Assembly (NCBI RefSeq): GCF_000017685.1
Contig: NC_010602.1
Location: 2,063,501-2,127,500 of the forward strand
Length of the DNA: 64,000 nucleotides
Origin: Leptospira biflexa serovar Patoc strain 'Patoc 1 (Paris)'
Lineage (GTDB): Bacteria > Spirochaetota > Leptospiria > Leptospirales > Leptospiraceae
Direction of reading: 5' to 3'
A program made the position numbers and the translations under genes. Shown piece by piece: positions 38,154-47,345 of this stretch (position 1 is the stretch's first letter; the number at the start of each line of letters is the position of its first letter). The notes beneath the pieces were generated by a model that saw only the letters and a list, made by a program, of their open reading frames with translations, made no database searches and was not told the DNA's origin.

Positions 38154-39226
38154 TGATTAACGGAAGTTTCTAAATATTTTCTAAATATTTTCGGGTTTTT
38201 AGAAATAAATTCTTTTACTTTCGAATCAGCAAATTTCGTAAACTTCCTCTCAGGATAATTTCCTCCAAATAAATGATCACTAAAAGTTAATTGAAACAGT
38301 AATCTAGAGCCATCCACAACATGTTTGCCTTTGTGTAAACCAATTGTATCTTCAATTATTAAAGTACCTCGTTTACCAATAAATTCCCTTACCATATTCT
38401 CGGGATATGCTTCCGCAATTTCCTCATCGGTAATACGAGCATATCCTCTCTTTAATAGTTTTTTCGGAATTTTTCCAGGTTTATGGGTTCCCTCAACAAA
38501 ACAATGTGGTCCGCTGTTTGTATTCACATCCGTAATATAGAAGAAATATTTAATCCATCGAACGTGGTCCATATCAAAATGCCACATTGTCGCAGCCTCA
38601 TCATTTGGTGTTTTTTCAAAATCTGTTTGCCACCACATTCCTGTAACATTAGATATTGGAGTACAATTCAAATATTCCTGTGCAATTGCAATCAAAGACT
38701 TATCAGCCATCAAAGACTGGATTACCGGATCATTAATTAATGTTTCCTCGTTAAAATCATAGTGAATTGCAATTAAATTATTAAAATCGATAACGGTGTT
38801 CTTTGCTACCTGTCCCCTACCAGAATACAGAGGACGCGCACTACTCTCGGTAGTCGTTCCGAATTTATATAAATAATCACACACCTCTTCTGTTAGAACG
38901 TTCTCAAACACTACATATCCATTTTCGTCCAACTGTTTGACAACTTTCTTCAAATCAAATTTGGACTTAATCGGTACGATCCCGTCAATACTGTCTAACT
39001 TAACCTTAGAACTAATCAAACTAACAATTTTGTGGATTATTTGATTAGAACGACCTCTTGTTCGACAAAACAGGTTGATCATACTATGAAATGATTCCAG
39101 AGGAGTCCTCATCTCACGATTAACAACACGAAATCCTCTTATCACATTTAAAATGTCCTTAATAAAGAACCAGTCGATTCCGATCAAACGAAACGATTTT
39201 ACGATTATTAATTTTATCAATTTCAT
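38150..39226 (-). CDS. phytanoyl-CoA dioxygenase (PhyH)-like Fe(II)/2-oxoglutarate enzyme
   Basis: Contains MWHFDMDHVRW (the HxD iron-binding pair, about residue 210), a YFFYITDVNTNSGPHCFVEG region typical of PhyH proteins, and IGLHKGKHV carrying the distal His, with a later RLLFQLTFSD basic/hydrophobic stretch for the cosubstrate. These support a 2-oxoglutarate-dependent hydroxylase, although PhyH-like proteins also have non-enzymatic relatives. The ATG at 39226 follows GAGGATGAAGAC, a good ribosome site, and is preferred to a TTG at 39256 in the overlap. Hydroxylating a sugar or its substituent is inference from context. Confidence 0.82.
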   Translation of the reverse strand: MKLIKLIIVKSFRLIGIDWFFIKDILNVIRGFRVVNREMRTPLESFHSMINLFCRTRGRSNQIIHKIVSLISSKVKLDSIDGIVPIKSKFDLKKVVKQLDENGYVVFENVLTEEVCDYLYKFGTTTESSARPLYSGRGQVAKNTVIDFNNLIAIHYDFNEETLINDPVIQSLMADKSLIAIAQEYLNCTPISNVTGMWWQTDFEKTPNDEAATMWHFDMDHVRWIKYFFYITDVNTNSGPHCFVEGTHKPGKIPKKLLKRGYARITDEEIAEAYPENMVREFIGKRGTLIIEDTIGLHKGKHVVDGSRLLFQLTFSDHLFGGNYPERKFTKFADSKVKEFISKNPKIFRKYLETSVNQ

Positions 39227-39239
39227 GTCTTCATCCTCA

Positions 39240-40991
39240 TTACTTAATATACCCAAAAATATTATTTCTTAACTTACTAGATAAATTTTCTTTCCAATTT
39301 TCACCGAACTGAACTTCACAAATTGAATTCAAAATTTCCTTCACTTCATCTAATTCTTTCTCTGGTGACAACCGCATCCTATCCACTTCCAATATTTCTT
39401 CAGTAGGTCTACCGCTAACTACTCGCTCGAACATCAGTTTTCCTTGCTTCGCAACCCTTACTTGTGGCTTTAGAAAATGATCCAATTTTAGTCGCCTCAA
39501 AACACGTCTCAAATTTCTCCAAAAAAAACTTTCAAGTAATACCAGCCTATCATCAATGATATCACTCATATCAAATACAGTATCATACATTTCAAAACCT
39601 AACCATCGAAAGGTTTTGATAATACGATCAAAGGACCAACCGTCATCTGAGATCAATTTGTCAATTTGTACAAAATATTCAGCTTTACTTTTAGCAACAC
39701 TGCCAAGATCACTTCTTGGATAAAAAGAATAATCATCAAGATACGATATAAACGGTATTCCCCATACAGCCATATCTCTTCCAGCTGATGACCAGGAAAT
39801 TAAACCGAAATCAATATGCTCTAATAAATCATAAAAAGAAAGATGATCGCTTGGAAGATTCACTTTAACATTTTTGGGCAAGTTATCAAATATTCTTTTT
39901 AGTTCGATATAATGTTTTGATAACACTTGATCTCTTTGATTTGGGAGTTCGCGCGGATGAATTCGTATTATCAAAAAACTTTCTGTCTTTTGTTTATAGA
40001 ACTCAACAGTTTCCTTGATCCACTCTATTTGATTGGCAAATATTGCTGATTTTTCTAACGGTAATTCGTCAACCAATTGAGCAGATTTTAATTCATCATA
40101 GCTACTTGTTGCAAGTAAGGTTATTTTTGCGGTTTCTGGAATTTGAAATAAATCCCTGATTTCTTTAGCAGACTTCCTTGAAGGTTTCCCACCATACAAA
40201 AAAGAACTCTGACCTTTTAATATGAAATGCAGAAAATTTTTCACATTAGTTAGAGATTCTTTAGTAGCAGGTAGAAATCTAAATTTCTTTTTCCAAAGGT
40301 CATCTCTTTCATAAAAGTGATTAAACGAATTCTTTTTTGCGATATGAATCGTTTTAAGCCTGTTCGACCAATTGGAACCAGCAAAAACAGAAAAACAAGG
40401 TATCTGCTGCGCCTCTGCGTGCAAACGTACAACTAAATTTACGGAATAACCTGAACTATAAAAGAAAACAACATCAGGTTTATAACTCTCGATGAGTCGT
40501 TTGCCAGCAAAATAAGACCGAAGGCAAGTAATCAAATGTAACCGAACCGCATCCCATGAATCCTCATCGATAACAAATTCAATTTTTTTATGCTGAAGAA
40601 AATGATTATATAATGAATACCTTCCAAAACTCAGCCCATCCAACCGAAAATCCATTACGTTTTTAGCAGACAACGAATTCATAATTTCTTCAATCGATTC
40701 AAAATCTTCAGTTTGAAGTGTTTCTGCTATTGTTGTGTGGGAAAAATGGAAAAGGTTATCTATTTTTTTATAATTTTCCAAGCATTGAAAGCAGATTTCT
40801 TTCTTTTTTGCCTCTTCCAGTGATTCGTCAGCACCGGTCGATTCCATTGGAATACACCAGGAATTCAGTGCCTCTCCACACCCAACATACAATATTTCGG
40901 CACCCTGCGCTCGTAATGAATGCAAAACTTGAGCTTCAGGAAATGCATGTGGCCACAAATATGAATGCGGAGCAAAGGCGAGTATTTTCAT
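39240..40991 (-). CDS. GT-B-like protein (capsule-synthesis type), unassigned
   Basis: A 583-residue soluble protein with an N-terminal Rossmann-like half beginning LAFAPHSYLWPHAFPEA, a donor-like half with ITLLATSSYDELKSAQ, LIIRIHPRELPNQRD and WSSAGRDMAVWGIPFISYLD, and a C-terminal helical tail of about 100 residues. The IHPRE and SSAGRDMAVWG patterns recall the GT-B fold of capsule polysaccharide biosynthesis proteins and surface glycosyltransferases. I do not assign a sugar. It follows the GNAT gene by 65 bases and precedes the dioxygenase by 13. Confidence 0.72.
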   Translation of the reverse strand: MKILAFAPHSYLWPHAFPEAQVLHSLRAQGAEILYVGCGEALNSWCIPMESTGADESLEEAKKKEICFQCLENYKKIDNLFHFSHTTIAETLQTEDFESIEEIMNSLSAKNVMDFRLDGLSFGRYSLYNHFLQHKKIEFVIDEDSWDAVRLHLITCLRSYFAGKRLIESYKPDVVFFYSSGYSVNLVVRLHAEAQQIPCFSVFAGSNWSNRLKTIHIAKKNSFNHFYERDDLWKKKFRFLPATKESLTNVKNFLHFILKGQSSFLYGGKPSRKSAKEIRDLFQIPETAKITLLATSSYDELKSAQLVDELPLEKSAIFANQIEWIKETVEFYKQKTESFLIIRIHPRELPNQRDQVLSKHYIELKRIFDNLPKNVKVNLPSDHLSFYDLLEHIDFGLISWSSAGRDMAVWGIPFISYLDDYSFYPRSDLGSVAKSKAEYFVQIDKLISDDGWSFDRIIKTFRWLGFEMYDTVFDMSDIIDDRLVLLESFFWRNLRRVLRRLKLDHFLKPQVRVAKQGKLMFERVVSGRPTEEILEVDRMRLSPEKELDEVKEILNSICEVQFGENWKENLSSKLRNNIFGYIK

Positions 40992-41056
40992 AGCTTAAAT
41001 TTTTAAACTACTCCAATCAATGTGATAAAACTTTGATTTAAAACGAATCTGTAATC

Positions 41057-41602
41057 TCAAAGAAACTCATCCCGCAAAACGCCAAACTCAATCATATCTA
41101 GGTATATGCCATTTTTATAAATAGCTTTTCTACGAACTCCCTCTTGGGTCATTTTCAATGCTTTCGCTAATTTTATCATTCCCTGATTGTTAGAAAAAGT
41201 ACCACAATAAATACGATTTAAATTCATATCACTAAAACCATGATTGACGATTAAGTTTCCTGCTTGAACTGCCAACCCCTTGCCCCAATAAGATTTTTCA
41301 CCGAGAAATATAGCAAATTCTGCCGTTCGGTTAATCCAATTGATACCTTGCAGAGAAATATTACCAATGTGAGTGTGGTTTTTATTCTCGATCATTGCAA
41401 AAACCAATTGTTGGTTTGATTTATAAGAATTATCGATATATTCTACCAAAGATTTTTGATTAACCGGAAAAACACCATGCGAATTTCCAAAACAAACTTC
41501 AGGATCATTAAACCATTTTAAATAGTTTCCAGCAGCATCTTCAGGTTGTAATCCTCTCAAATATAGTCCATCAGCTGATAAGAATTCATTTGGTAAAATC
41601 AT
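41057..41602 (-). CDS. GNAT family N-acetyltransferase (RimJ/RimL-like)
   Basis: A 181-residue GNAT protein: FLSADGLYLRGLQPED at the start, a central IGNISLQGINWINRTAEF and LGEKSYWGKGLAVQA, the acetyl-CoA-binding segment, and LNRIYCGTFSNNQGMIKLA. It resembles the PseH-type enzymes that acetylate the 4-amino group in pseudaminic-acid pathways, and the product of 52141-52692. It is coupled to the upstream gene (ATGA). It probably acetylates the amino sugar made by the 42600-44867 pair (inference). Confidence 0.84.
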   Translation of the reverse strand: MILPNEFLSADGLYLRGLQPEDAAGNYLKWFNDPEVCFGNSHGVFPVNQKSLVEYIDNSYKSNQQLVFAMIENKNHTHIGNISLQGINWINRTAEFAIFLGEKSYWGKGLAVQAGNLIVNHGFSDMNLNRIYCGTFSNNQGMIKLAKALKMTQEGVRRKAIYKNGIYLDMIEFGVLRDEFL

Positions 41603-42603
41603 TTTGAATCATCCTGGTCATTGAGGTAATTGAGAATAAGATCTTTCATTTGATTTAAATCATAGGCTGGTTCACCAACATTTTTGCCTTCGAAGGGATC
41701 ATCACACTTAAGGTCGATCAAACACCGAATTACCTTCGCTCCCAATATATTACCTTCTATCAATATATTTGAAAACATACCAACAATAATGTTTGAATAG
41801 TATAATAAAGTTAAAGTATGGAACTGATCACCTATGATGACATTCGCTCCGGACTCTTTAATGAATGATAAAAAAGTTTCTTTATCCTGGTTCGGATGCA
41901 TCTTAATCACAACTACATATTCTGATTGAGATTCTTTTGGTAACGCTCTTAAAAGATTTTGAAAAACACTGTATTCATCAAATCCGTATTCAGATTTTCC
42001 ATAATGGTCTAAATGATTCGCACGGCTAATTGGATCTGGAGCAAAAAGTATGATTTTTTTGGTATTGGCTATTCCAAGATTTTGTAGAAATGTTTCCCTA
42101 CTTACTCTAGGAATCCAATTTCGAATGTATTCTTGAAAATAATTTCCAGAAACGATAACATCTGCGTTAGGTATCTCTAACCGAACCATTTTCTCTGCAA
42201 CTTCATCCAACACACAAATTACATCGGAAAAATAGTAATCCCCTTCCCACTCATATCTAGGCAAAATTCGAGTATAATGATCGATAAAAGAATAGGTTTT
42301 TATTTTCCTTTCCTTAAATGCCTTTATAAACTTAACTTCGATTGATGAATTAACTGATGTACCGGTGAATAAAAAATCTGCATCAAATGTATCACCAGTT
42401 TTTAACTCATCACCTTCCGTATAAATTGTGACCGGAACATCAAAGTCGGAGAAAAAATCATAACTTCTATCACAAAAAACTTTGTAGTTTTGAAGTTTCT
42501 GATTTAACTTCAAAAATGCTAAAACTGGCTTAGCTCCACCTGGATCACTAAATACGAACACCCCTTTGCCACTGAGATTTGGTAACAAAGAAAATTTTTT
42601 CAT
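41599..42603 (-). CDS. GT-B-fold-like hypothetical protein
   Basis: A 334-residue soluble protein not recognised in detail. The N-terminus carries GVFVFSDPGGAKPVLAF; the C-terminal half has KKIILFAPDPISRAN, YVVVIKMHPNQDKETF and an IIVGMFSNILIEG stretch, as found in the donor domain of GT-B glycosyltransferases and PseG/CapM-type proteins. It overlaps both neighbours by four bases (ATGA), so it is translated with the aminotransferase and the GNAT. A glycosyltransferase for a nonulosonic or amino sugar is a reasonable guess, no more. Confidence 0.68.
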   Translation of the reverse strand: MKKFSLLPNLSGKGVFVFSDPGGAKPVLAFLKLNQKLQNYKVFCDRSYDFFSDFDVPVTIYTEGDELKTGDTFDADFLFTGTSVNSSIEVKFIKAFKERKIKTYSFIDHYTRILPRYEWEGDYYFSDVICVLDEVAEKMVRLEIPNADVIVSGNYFQEYIRNWIPRVSRETFLQNLGIANTKKIILFAPDPISRANHLDHYGKSEYGFDEYSVFQNLLRALPKESQSEYVVVIKMHPNQDKETFLSFIKESGANVIIGDQFHTLTLLYYSNIIVGMFSNILIEGNILGAKVIRCLIDLKCDDPFEGKNVGEPAYDLNQMKDLILNYLNDQDDSK

Positions 42604-43874
42604 TTAATTAAATTTAATTGATTCCAAACTTTACGAAAGGCTGCAATTAATAAGTTTATTTCTTCATCGTCCAGAGCAAAACCGCCAAAATAAAAACCAA
42701 TGTAACTCTTATCTTGGAGGTTCTCGGCAATAGGGCAGATTCCTTTTTCATAAGTAACTTTACTTGTCTCACCAGGAGAAATCCATGGAAAACCCGATTT
42801 ACCATAAGCAATTCTTTTTTGGTACATGGGAAGTAGATGAATATTTAAATAACTCGGCCTTAAACTAGGGATTCCCTCTGCAGTTAAAACCTCAATTAAC
42901 TTCTCTCGAGTAACACCTAACGAATCAAAATCAACAATCAAACCATACATATAATAAACGTGCGTACATCCTTCTAATGGCACTGGAAGTTTTAATCCTT
43001 TTAAATCTTTCAAACCCTCGTTTAAAAGTGCACCAGCACGAATCCGCTGTTCAGCAATTGAAGGTAGTTTTTTTAGTTGTTCAATTCCAATTGCTGACTC
43101 AATTTCTCCCAATCTAAAATTAAAACCAATCATATTCGAGATATCAATTTCACCTTTGGGACCGACTACTGCCTCCGCATGATTTCGTATCAATTGCAGT
43201 CTTTCTGCAATTTTTGCATCTGCAGTAACACAAACTCCGCCTTCTCCAGTATGGATATGTTTATGGTAATTCAAACTAAACACACCAATATCTGCGTTTG
43301 TACCTACTTTTTTTCCCTTATACATTGCTCCCGGAGCTTGTGAGGCATCTTCAATTACTTTTAAACCGAATTCTTTCGCTATTTTCAAAATTTCAGTAAG
43401 CTGAGCCGATTGACCAAAAATATCAGGTACAACAATTGCTTTCGTTTTTTTTGTGATCAATGACCTAATTTTTGTTGGATCAATATTAAAATTATCAGGA
43501 TTGATATCAACAAACACTGGTATTGCATTCCAAACTAAAATAGCAGTGGCAGAAGCACACATAGTCCAAGGACTTACTAAAACCTCGTCAAAAGGTTCTA
43601 CACCAACGGCTCCTAAGGCGGCTATTAAACCGGATGTTGCTGAATTTACACTTACTGAATACTCTATTCCAAATTCTTTGGACCAGTTGGATTCAAATTC
43701 CTTTACTTTCTTACCACCGAAAAAGTCTTCATGCCAAGAACCATAGAATCGAGACAATTCACCAGATTGCAAAACAGATTGAACCGAATCAATTTCCTCT
43801 TTTCCAAAGGAAATATATGGTTTTAATTCTTTATTAATAGTTTTTTTGCCACCTAAGTAAGCTAACTTTTCCAT
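42600..43874 (-). CDS. DegT/DnrJ/EryC1/StrS aminotransferase
   Basis: A 424-residue PLP-dependent sugar aminotransferase. Seen: SVNSATSGLIAALGAVG, SPWTMCASATAIL, VIEDASQAPGAMYKG with the PLP-holding Asp, and FSLNYHKHIHTGEGG with the Schiff-base Lys. The NYHKHIHTGEGG version is a distinct subgroup of the family. With the oxidoreductase directly upstream (zero-base gap) it could oxidise and then aminate a sugar nucleotide, as paired enzymes do in diamino-sugar pathways (inference). The substrate is unknown and differs from that of pseC and fdtB. Confidence 0.87.
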   Translation of the reverse strand: MEKLAYLGGKKTINKELKPYISFGKEEIDSVQSVLQSGELSRFYGSWHEDFFGGKKVKEFESNWSKEFGIEYSVSVNSATSGLIAALGAVGVEPFDEVLVSPWTMCASATAILVWNAIPVFVDINPDNFNIDPTKIRSLITKKTKAIVVPDIFGQSAQLTEILKIAKEFGLKVIEDASQAPGAMYKGKKVGTNADIGVFSLNYHKHIHTGEGGVCVTADAKIAERLQLIRNHAEAVVGPKGEIDISNMIGFNFRLGEIESAIGIEQLKKLPSIAEQRIRAGALLNEGLKDLKGLKLPVPLEGCTHVYYMYGLIVDFDSLGVTREKLIEVLTAEGIPSLRPSYLNIHLLPMYQKRIAYGKSGFPWISPGETSKVTYEKGICPIAENLQDKSYIGFYFGGFALDDEEINLLIAAFRKVWNQLNLIK

Positions 43875-44867
43875 TTAATTCATTCCTTCCATATTCGAAC
43901 ATTGAGAGAAAATTTGATCTACTACTAACTGAGTATTTAACGCAGAACTACCGTCTGATTCACAATCAATTTCATTTTCCAAATAATTATACAGTGCATC
44001 CATTGTATACCACTGGTATCGATTGAAATCGGTAGTTACAAGCTGACTATTGAATGATTTGATTTTATAATCTTTAAATACAGAACTTGTTTCAACGGGA
44101 AAATATTCTATCTTTACTCCACCTTGTTGGTAATTGATGATTCCCTTCTCAGTTAAAAACACAATTTCCTTAACTGAAAAATCATCTTCATTCCCTGCCA
44201 TAAAGTACGCATCCAATCCGTTTTCAAAATGGAGAAGAAAATCCGGTTCGAGATCTGAATTTCCCAAAACATTTCCAACTTTAAGCACCTTACAATAAGT
44301 AGGTTCTCCAAAGAAAAATGATAACAGATTTATGAAATGGGATCCGTTATTCAAAACACCTTTAGAATAAAATACTGAGACTTTTCGAATTCTCCCAAAT
44401 TCATTTCTATCAAATTTTTTCTTTAATTCTACATGTCCTTTTTCAAAACGACGTATAAAGTTTACAATTAGTAGACATTGTTTTGACTGGGCTTTTTTCA
44501 CCATTTCATCGGCATCGTATATACTATCAGAAATTGGTTTTTCACAAACAATGGCTTTCGGCCCGAGGTCTATTAATTCATCAAAAATAGATTTGTGCAA
44601 TTGACTTGGAACACAGATAGATATGACATCTGGATTATATTTTTTTAATTCGGAAACAGTTTCAAAAGCAGGTGATTTGTATTTGGCACTGAATTTCTCC
44701 CGAAGACTGCCCAAGGTATCAACACCAGCAACCAAGCGAAATCCATTGTGTTGGAAATAAGCGGATGTATGTGTTAAACAAATATCATTTCGATCAATAT
44801 CCTGATCGTAATCGAGACCCTGACCGATACTACCAAGCCCTACTACTGCAGCTGAGTATTGTTTCAA
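43875..44867 (-). CDS. Gfo/Idh/MocA family oxidoreductase
   Basis: A 330-residue NAD(P)-dependent sugar oxidoreductase. Seen: AAVVGLGSIGQGLDYD, the nucleotide-binding turn at the N-terminus, KYNPDVISICVPSQLHKS, and AIVCEKPISDSIYDA carrying the EKP motif typical of the family, followed by a beta-rich half. The start codon is TTG inside a TTGA overlap with the upstream SpsF gene; no ATG is near. It pairs with the 42600-43874 aminotransferase. The substrate is unproven; it may be a UDP- or GDP-sugar, or the sugar moiety of a nonulosonic acid precursor. Confidence 0.87.
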   Translation of the reverse strand: MKQYSAAVVGLGSIGQGLDYDQDIDRNDICLTHTSAYFQHNGFRLVAGVDTLGSLREKFSAKYKSPAFETVSELKKYNPDVISICVPSQLHKSIFDELIDLGPKAIVCEKPISDSIYDADEMVKKAQSKQCLLIVNFIRRFEKGHVELKKKFDRNEFGRIRKVSVFYSKGVLNNGSHFINLLSFFFGEPTYCKVLKVGNVLGNSDLEPDFLLHFENGLDAYFMAGNEDDFSVKEIVFLTEKGIINYQQGGVKIEYFPVETSSVFKDYKIKSFNSQLVTTDFNRYQWYTMDALYNYLENEIDCESDGSSALNTQLVVDQIFSQCSNMEGMN

Positions 44868-45613
44868 TTGAGACCTTTTCTCTTTACATCCCGGTTTATA
44901 TCAAGCCAAGACTCCTTCTCCTTGATTAGCGCAACGATGTCTGCACAAGAAAAATATGGATTTTTTTCATAAAAATATTCTATGATTTTTTTGATTAACT
45001 CATAATCAGAAACCTCATCCAAAGTTACCGCAAGTTCTGGCCAATAATCCAAATAAGATGACACTAAATGAACTTGTTTGAACAAATCGGGATTTTGTCT
45101 GATATGTCTTGTGACATGTTCCCTATCTAACTTGTCTTCAGTCATACTGAAAGATTTTTTAAGAGTATCTAACGAAAAAACTTGTGTATCCATTCCAATG
45201 GGATAGGAACGTACGATTACATTACTTGCATAATCACATGGATTATGTAAATATAATTGTATTGTTTGATCGACCACAGCTGGATCAATAATAGGACAGT
45301 CTGCTGTTATTTCGACAATGACATCAGCCTTAGCAGATTCTCCTGCACCTACAACTCTGGACATAACATCATCTTCACTTCCCCGAAAATAAGAAATTCC
45401 CTCAATTTTGGCAAAATCGATTAAAACATCATCCGTTTTGTTTATTGTCGTGGCTAAAACAATTTCATCAATTGAAGGAACCATTCTCAACCGTTGCACT
45501 AAATAATACAACATTGGCTTATTGAATACTTCCTTTAATACTTTCCCTGGTAATCGAGAGGAAGTCATCCTTGCTTCGATCGTAGCAACTATTTTAGTTT
45601 TAGCCTTTTCCAT
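44864..45613 (-). CDS. SpsF-like cytidylyltransferase (nonulosonate activation)
   Basis: A 249-residue nucleotidyltransferase of the SpsF group: IVATIEARMTSSRLPGKVL (nucleotide-binding signature), FRGSEDDVMSRVV, VEITADCPIIDP and TLDEVSDYELI. SpsF proteins belong to the CMP-sugar synthetase superfamily. Position next to pseI suggests that it makes the CMP-activated nonulosonic acid, replacing a classical PseF, whose usual signature (ARGGSKRIPRKN-like) is absent. A second SpsF domain exists in 50063-52090. The stop overlaps the next gene (TTGA). Confidence 0.86.
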   Translation of the reverse strand: MEKAKTKIVATIEARMTSSRLPGKVLKEVFNKPMLYYLVQRLRMVPSIDEIVLATTINKTDDVLIDFAKIEGISYFRGSEDDVMSRVVGAGESAKADVIVEITADCPIIDPAVVDQTIQLYLHNPCDYASNVIVRSYPIGMDTQVFSLDTLKKSFSMTEDKLDREHVTRHIRQNPDLFKQVHLVSSYLDYWPELAVTLDEVSDYELIKKIIEYFYEKNPYFSCADIVALIKEKESWLDINRDVKRKGLN

Positions 45614-45616
45614 AAA

Positions 45617-46663
45617 TTAATCCAATAACTCCCATTTTACGGCGGTTCCAACGGTAACATCGTGTTTCAGTTTTTTGCCAATCAATTCTTCTGCATACTT
45701 CGGAGCCAAGCCATATCCTGGACGTATTCGACGAATATCTCCCTTTTTAACCGTATCCCCGGCTTTCAAATCTTTGATAAAATATAGGGATCTTCTAAAT
45801 ACTAAATTTGCTTCTTCTGCAGGTTTTCGATCATAACCTGCTACACCTAACGCAAGCCATGCGTCCTTTGTTTCGCGGCATAGGGCATATAGTTCTTCAG
45901 GGGTGATAGAAAATTCAGAGTCCGGCCCCTTCTCAGATCGATCGATAATGAAGTGTTTTTCGATAACAGTCGCACCTAAAGCAACTGACGTAATGGAAGC
46001 CGTATTTGTTAGGGTATGATCAGAAAGGCCAATTTGAACCCCAAATTTCTCTCGCATATCAGGGATCGTTAGCAAATTTGATTGATCTATCGGAGCAGGA
46101 TAACTGCTGATACAATGTAGCAAAATCAAATCCTTACACCCTCCACTCCTTGCTGCGTCCACCATCTCTAGTATCTCTTGATAATTGGCCATTCCAGTCG
46201 ACATGATCATAGGCTTTTTTGTAGATGCTATATAACGAATCAGAGGCAAATCAGTTGCTTCAAAAGAAGCAACTTTATAAGCGGGGGCATTCAAATCTTC
46301 GAGGAGGTCAACAGCTGTCTCATCAAACGGAGTAGAAAATATTGTGATTCCAATTTTTTTTGCATAATCAAAAATCTCTTTATGCCATTCAAAAGGAGTT
46401 TCTGCCCATTTATATAGATCGTATAGTTTATATCCATCCCAAAGACCACCGTGAATCTGGAAGTCTTCTTTATCACAATCAATTGTCATTGTATCAGCAG
46501 TATATGTTTGAATTTTGATTGCATCTGCACCAGATTCTTTGGCGAATTTAATAGTTTCCAATGCACGTTCAATCTTACCATTATGATTAGCCGAAAGCTC
46601 AGCGATGATATAAGGAGGAAATTCTTTCCCAATTTTTCGTTGATTAATTGTAATTGTATTCAT
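45617..46663 (-). CDS. pseI: pseudaminic acid synthase
   Basis: The NeuB-family synthase that condenses a 6-deoxy diacetamido sugar with phosphoenolpyruvate to a nine-carbon nonulosonic acid. Seen: YIIAELSANHNGKIE near the N-terminus, DAIKIQTYTADTM, LYKWAETPFEWH, FSTPFDETAVDLLE, an LHCISSYPAP segment, IGLSDHT and VIEKHFIIDRS, plus the C-terminal SAF domain with RRSLYFIKDLKAG. The AELSANHNG and Y-DLY blocks resemble PseI rather than NeuB or LegI, which is why pseudaminic acid is favoured. Length 348 is normal. It overlaps the formyltransferase-like gene (ATGA). Confidence 0.92.
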   Translation of the reverse strand: MNTITINQRKIGKEFPPYIIAELSANHNGKIERALETIKFAKESGADAIKIQTYTADTMTIDCDKEDFQIHGGLWDGYKLYDLYKWAETPFEWHKEIFDYAKKIGITIFSTPFDETAVDLLEDLNAPAYKVASFEATDLPLIRYIASTKKPMIMSTGMANYQEILEMVDAARSGGCKDLILLHCISSYPAPIDQSNLLTIPDMREKFGVQIGLSDHTLTNTASITSVALGATVIEKHFIIDRSEKGPDSEFSITPEELYALCRETKDAWLALGVAGYDRKPAEEANLVFRRSLYFIKDLKAGDTVKKGDIRRIRPGYGLAPKYAEELIGKKLKHDVTVGTAVKWELLD

Positions 46664-47340
46664 AATTCTTCTTTCAAAATAAAATCTACGTTAGCTGATA
46701 GTTTTCCATCAAAGTATTTTGCTTGGTTAAATTTCAGTTGGTACTTTCCAAAATTAATATGCGCATTGGGGTAACCATCAGCATCTAACATCCTTATAAA
46801 ATCATAAATTTTTTCTAATTCCAATGTTTCAGGCAATTCGCTCTCTTCTGGTTTCCTGCGCTTAAAAATGACTGGCTCTCCTTCTTGTGGAGTCTCCTTC
46901 GGTTCATTCGTTACAAATTCAGAAATCATCTTCCAAGTCAAAGCAGAAGTTCGGGTATAAATTTCTTCTGCGGAACCTTTCAAATCTAACGGAAGTTTCA
47001 TATACACAGGACCTGTATCCAATCCCTTCTCCATCCGAAGTGCTGTTAGGACTGTTTCCTTGTGGCCTCGAATGATTAAATTTTGCAACGGAGATCCACC
47101 TCTTCCATACGGTACATCTGTCATATGAAAACAGATACACTCATACTGGTTAAGAATCCGCGGAGGAACTATCCAGCGCCAATGTGGGAAAAAAATGTAT
47201 CTTGGATTCGAGTCTGCAAGTACAAGATCTAAACTCTCCGGACTATCTACAAATTTCCATTTACCAGGGATTAACTTGGATTCATGTTCGAATAGCTCGC
47301 GATTCCACTTTCCCACCGCTGCAACAATATATTCCATCAT
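46660..47340 (-). CDS. formyltransferase-fold protein (methionyl-tRNA formyltransferase-like)
   Basis: A 226-residue protein with the N10-formyltetrahydrofolate-type formyltransferase fold: IFFPHWRWIVPP, the core ICFHMTDVPYGRGGSPLQNL, then EKGLDTGPVYMKLPL. The core aligns with the catalytic loop of formyltransferases (NxH...D). The His and the Asp of GLDTG are present, but the usual Asn two residues before the His is Cys here. Sugar N-formyltransferases occur in nonulosonic-acid pathways, and the PIG-L deacetylase gene upstream could expose the amine. Activity with the Cys is uncertain. The start has two consecutive ATG codons. Confidence 0.78.
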   Translation of the reverse strand: MMEYIVAAVGKWNRELFEHESKLIPGKWKFVDSPESLDLVLADSNPRYIFFPHWRWIVPPRILNQYECICFHMTDVPYGRGGSPLQNLIIRGHKETVLTALRMEKGLDTGPVYMKLPLDLKGSAEEIYTRTSALTWKMISEFVTNEPKETPQEGEPVIFKRRKPEESELPETLELEKIYDFIRMLDADGYPNAHINFGKYQLKFNQAKYFDGKLSANVDFILKEEL

Positions 47341-47345
47341 TTGAA

